The translations under genes were made by a program, and so were the position numbers. From an endosymbiont of Galathealinum brachiosum (GTDB lineage: Bacteria > Pseudomonadota > Gammaproteobacteria > SZUA-229), in assembly GCA_003349885.1 (NCBI GenBank), contig QFXC01000011.1, positions 643,355 through 707,354 of the forward strand: a stretch of DNA of 64,000 nt. The letters are read 5' to 3'. The notes under the pieces were generated by a model. It saw only the letters and a program-made list of their open reading frames with translations, did not search any database and was not told where the DNA came from. Shown one piece after another: positions 61,689 to 64,000 of this stretch; the stretch's first letter is position 1, and each line of letters begins with the position of its first letter.

Positions 61689-62282
61689 ATGGTGAAAATA
61701 ATAAGGTTGGCCTGCCGTAAAGTTGCGCTTGTAAAACGAATAGAGCGTAGCCGGGACAGGTTATTTCGTATGGCATATGCCTGGTGTCATGACCAAATGC
61801 TTGCAGATGATCTAGTTCAGGAAGCACAGATGAAAGCATTGCAGAAAATAGATCAGTTAAAAGATGAAGCTGCATTTGATGGCTGGATGTATGCGATATT
61901 AAATAATGCCTGGTTAGGGTATTTGCGCAAAACGCGACCATGTGAAGATATAGAGAAAATTGTTATCAGTGGCAATGAATCACCCGAGCATGAAATGTTA
62001 TTGCTGCAGATAGATGAGATGATTGCCGTTGGTATGGCGAGTTTGCCAAATGCTCAACGACAGGTAGTGAGTCTGGTTGATATTGATGGCCTCAGTTACA
62101 GTGAAGTTGTTGATATATTACAGGTGCCGATTGGCACGGTAATGAGTCGGTTAAATAGAGCGAGATCAGCACTAAGTAAGAGTATTAAAAAAAGCCGTAT
62201 AGAATATAAAAATAAGGCGCATTTATCAATTAAAGCATCGGGTAGTGGTGCTGAAAACAGATTAAAAGTGGTGAAAAAATAA
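61689..62282 (+). CDS. ECF sigma factor
   Basis: A 197-residue sigma-70 family member. Region 2: LFRMAYAWCHDQMLADDLVQEAQMKALQKI and DGWMYAILNNAWLGYLRK. Region 4: LPNAQRQVVSLVDIDGLSYSEVVDILQVPIGTVMSRLNRARSALSK, a helix-turn-helix that reads the -35. It begins with a basic leader and ends with an unusual basic Ser/Gly tail. AAGAGAG precedes ATG 61689. It overlaps the anti-sigma gene by 1 base (TAATG), so the pair is co-translated. Group not assigned. Confidence 0.9.
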   Translation: MVKIIRLACRKVALVKRIERSRDRLFRMAYAWCHDQMLADDLVQEAQMKALQKIDQLKDEAAFDGWMYAILNNAWLGYLRKTRPCEDIEKIVISGNESPEHEMLLLQIDEMIAVGMASLPNAQRQVVSLVDIDGLSYSEVVDILQVPIGTVMSRLNRARSALSKSIKKSRIEYKNKAHLSIKASGSGAENRLKVVKK

Positions 62283-62980
62283 TGAAATTTTCTAATGAAA
62301 TTATAAATGCCTATGCAGATGGTGAATTGCAGGGTGGTGAAAAAATAGAATTTGAAAAAGTTCTGCACAATGATGATGAATTGCAACAGGAACTGGATGA
62401 TTTGTATGCACTGAAGGCTCAATTACATAATGCATATAAAAACGTTGAGTTACCAGTGAGGCAGCAGTATGCATCTGGACGAGCCCGGTATGCTATGTAT
62501 GCTGCTCTGTTGCTATTAACATTTTCAGGTGGCTGGTTTAGCGGCGAAATGATCAACAATAGTTCTATTGCGAAAATAGAATCATTTGATCCTGCTATGA
62601 AAGTTATTACAGAACAGCCGGGAAAATATATTCTACACATTAGTGTTCATGATAAAAATAAGTTTAAACAAACACTTGATCAGGCAGAAATGTTGATGGC
62701 GAGTTATAAAAATAAAGGTCAGAATATTGAGCTGGAAATACTGGCTAACTCGGGTGGGTTAGATTTGTTCCGTGAGGATGCAACCCCATATACTCATAGA
62801 GTTAAACAGTTAAGTAAAGATTATCCCAATATTCGATTTATTGCCTGTAGTAATGCAATTCAAAATCTTCGTGAAAAAGGTCTTGAGCCAAAATTAATCA
62901 ATACGGTACATCAGGGTTCGACCGCAATTGATCAGGTAGTAAAACGTGTTCATCAGGGCTGGTCATACATTAAAATTTAG
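62282..62980 (+). CDS. Anti-sigma factor with periplasmic DsrE-like domain
   Basis: A 232-residue single-pass protein. Cytoplasmic part (1-62) starts NEIINAYADGELQGGEKIEFEKVL, the usual anti-sigma helix pattern, but without the HxxxCxxC zinc motif. The membrane helix is near residues 70-92 (YAMYAALLLLTFSGGWFSG). The periplasmic part (about 115-232) aligns with the secreted DsrE-like protein: ILHISVHDKNKFKQTLDQAE, IELEILANSGGLDLF, IRFIACSNAIQNL with the same Cys, and VVKRVHQGWSYIKI. This suggests signal sensing by the DsrE domain. It follows the sigma gene with TAATG coupling. Confidence 0.85.
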   Translation: MKFSNEIINAYADGELQGGEKIEFEKVLHNDDELQQELDDLYALKAQLHNAYKNVELPVRQQYASGRARYAMYAALLLLTFSGGWFSGEMINNSSIAKIESFDPAMKVITEQPGKYILHISVHDKNKFKQTLDQAEMLMASYKNKGQNIELEILANSGGLDLFREDATPYTHRVKQLSKDYPNIRFIACSNAIQNLREKGLEPKLINTVHQGSTAIDQVVKRVHQGWSYIKI

Positions 62981-63001
62981 TGATTGTTGTTCTCATTAGC
63001 A

Positions 63002-63073
63002 GGGGTCGGAGTTATTTTTTAGTGGATTTATTAAGGGTGTATTTGAGTTAGGTTATAAATATGACTCCGTCCC
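63002..63073. repeat. REP-like inverted repeat GGGTCGGAGT
   Basis: GGGTCGGAGT (63003-63012) and ACTCCGTCCC (63064-63073) pair at 9 of 10 positions. It lies just after the anti-sigma gene. The gap 62981-63571 is nearly 600 bases and also holds a short open remnant at 63210-63392 and the ECF-type promoter near 63505. Confidence 0.5.
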
Positions 63074-63209
63074 AGATTGCACCTGTTATATTATTTTACC
63101 GTTGCGTATCTGTAAGTTTATTTAATACTTTTGTCGTTTTGTTAATAATAGTGGCTCGATCGTTGATGCCGTGTCGTTGACTAATATATGAAGGGTCATT
63201 ATACCTCAA

Positions 63210-63392
63210 TCATACCTGTCCTTTTGCATACTCCCATGTGAGCACTTTCATCGGCGAATCAATTTCAGCTGTTTGATTAGAGGTAAATAGCTGGCTTGCT
63301 GGTTTTTGATTACCAGAAAAAGCTAATTCGGTTGGTCTTAAGTTGACTCCAGCCTCCCTTGCTCGTTGGTTATGATTCCATCTGTGCCTGCG
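63210..63392 (-). other. Open reading remnant without a good start
   Basis: Sixty codons are open on the minus strand with no start codon at the head; the only Met is late (MKVLTWEYAKGQV, then stop). The composition looks protein-like (RWNHNQRAREAGVNLRPTEL). I do not recognise it. It sits beside a REP-like repeat, so a decayed gene fragment is likely. Confidence 0.3.
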
Positions 63393-63504
63393 TCAGATAT
63401 TAAAGATTAATGCGTAAGATCTCTGAATAATAGTTGTAATATCTCTTTTGAAACAACCAAATTAAATTCTAATATCAACGTGTTTAGCTATCGTTAAAAT
63501 AAAT

Positions 63505-63534
63505 GGAATAAAAATTAATTAAAATCATCCTTAT
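63505..63534 (+). promoter_or_regulatory. Candidate ECF promoter of the solute-binding gene
   Basis: GGAATA (63505-63510), 15 bases and CATCCTTAT (63526-63534). It lies in a 17-base block (63497-63513) identical to the one before the sigma gene, and the block ends 58 bases before ATG 63572 (59 bases at the sigma gene). Confidence 0.6.
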
Positions 63535-63571
63535 ATAATTGAAATATAAAATTAATTAACAGGAGATAGAA

Positions 63572-64000
63572 ATGAATAAAACGTCATTAATGATTATGGT
63601 GTCTGCTTTTATGCTGATGCTGTTTACATCGATTGTGAATTCAAAAGATGCAGGTCATGGGCACGATTATAGAACTTTTCATACAAATGGAAATATAGGT
63701 TATGGTGAAATAAAAGATTCATATACGGCTGATCTGGTTATGTATCTTGCAGGGAATCAGTTTATGGTTATGGAAGAGTTGATTAAGGATTTTCAGAATA
63801 AGAATAAAAATATAAAGAGTATATATGTTGAAACCATTCCCCCGGGTCAAATTCTAAAGAAACAATTGTTGGCTCAGGGAGAAATAAACGGTGTGAAAAC
63901 ATCGATGACACCAGACTTGTATGCAAGTGTTAAAATAAATCACCTTAAAAAATTAAACAAAAAAGGTCTGTTAGATACGCATATTATTTATACCCATAAT
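63572..64000 (+). CDS. Exported solute-binding-like protein (N-terminal part)
   Basis: An open frame of 143 codons that leaves the right edge. AGGAGA lies 6 bases before ATG 63572. A signal peptide (TSLMIMVSAFMLMLFTSIVNS) is followed by GHGHDYRTFH and then ADLVMYLAGNQFMVMEELIKDF, ETIPPGQILKKQLLAQGEI and TPDLYASVKI, which resemble the molybdate/oxyanion-type periplasmic binding fold. Its ligand is unknown. Its upstream region carries the ECF-type promoter shared with the sigma locus. Confidence 0.7.
   Translation, partial: MNKTSLMIMVSAFMLMLFTSIVNSKDAGHGHDYRTFHTNGNIGYGEIKDSYTADLVMYLAGNQFMVMEELIKDFQNKNKNIKSIYVETIPPGQILKKQLLAQGEINGVKTSMTPDLYASVKINHLKKLNKKGLLDTHIIYTHN

Noticed and set aside
1..64000. 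CRISPR arrays, tRNA or rRNA genes, and intact insertion sequences
   Set aside because: No regularly spaced direct repeats, cloverleaf with CCA-type acceptor context, rRNA-like stretch or transposase was seen on either strand.

Overview
The window reads as chromosomal DNA of a low-GC (roughly 40 %, estimated by eye) gammaproteobacterium. From yggU/yggT at 16.5 kb to chpC at 50.7 kb the gene order is, as far as I recall it, that of the Pseudomonas pilT-pilU / pyrB-pyrC' / tonB-gshB / pilGHIJ-chpA region, and single genes (GspCDEF, PyrR, RuvX, AlgH, AhcY, RsmE) also fit that class. I see no rRNA, tRNA or CRISPR array and no intact transposase. The genus cannot be told from the sequence alone.

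Layout. 0-4.6 kb: the end of a PhnDCE-type ABC importer, a thioredoxin/hydrolase-like pair, a dihaem cytochrome c, and a DUF805 membrane protein that ends in a pilin-like helix. 4.8-11 kb: a leftward gspC-D-E-F type II secretion operon with a small exported protein behind it. 11.2-16.3 kb: an HU-like protein with a lysine-rich tail, a TauE/SafE-like membrane protein, a DUF6502/DUF5666 pair, and a secreted beta-propeller lipoprotein with a small exported partner under a promoter that carries two 17-bp palindromes. 16.5-22.7 kb: yggU (frameshifted), yggT, proC, yggS divergent from three tandem PilT/PilU ATPases. 22.8-33.6 kb: an accessory block of outer-membrane barrels, lipoproteins, SpmA/SpmB and a 931-residue double-protease HtrA-like protein. 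33.8-40.5 kb: a tightly overlapping leftward operon gshB-apbE-tonB-algH-ruvX-pyrR-pyrB-pyrC'. 40.7-50.7 kb: the Pil-Chp chemosensory operon pilG-H-I-J-chpA-chpC, without pilK or chpB. 50.8-55.4 kb: metK-ahcY-metF-rsmE, the activated-methyl cycle, preceded by a well-formed S-adenosylhomocysteine riboswitch. 55.5-58.3 kb: an EamA transporter and dnaG. 58.5-64 kb: a PstS-like protein, a porin, a secreted DsrE-like protein, an ECF sigma factor, its anti-sigma factor and the start of a solute-binding protein.

The most promising undescribed system is the last block. The anti-sigma factor carries a periplasmic DsrE-like domain that is a paralogue of the secreted DsrE-like protein encoded divergently. 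The same bipartite promoter (GGAATA, 15-16 nt, YATCYYWAT) stands 30-60 nt upstream of the sigma gene, of the secreted-DsrE/porin operon and of the solute-binding gene 0.6 kb downstream. This predicts an autoregulated ECF regulon whose periplasmic sensor resembles one of its own products. The signal and substrate are unknown.

Several palindromic intergenic repeats resemble REP elements (16.3, 18.3, 33.7, 53.9, 56.5 and 63.0 kb). Other points are the conserved +1 reading frame in yggU, the loss of the HxH metal motif in PyrC', the pilin-like tail on DUF805, and four exported proteins with Gly/Arg-rich C-termini.
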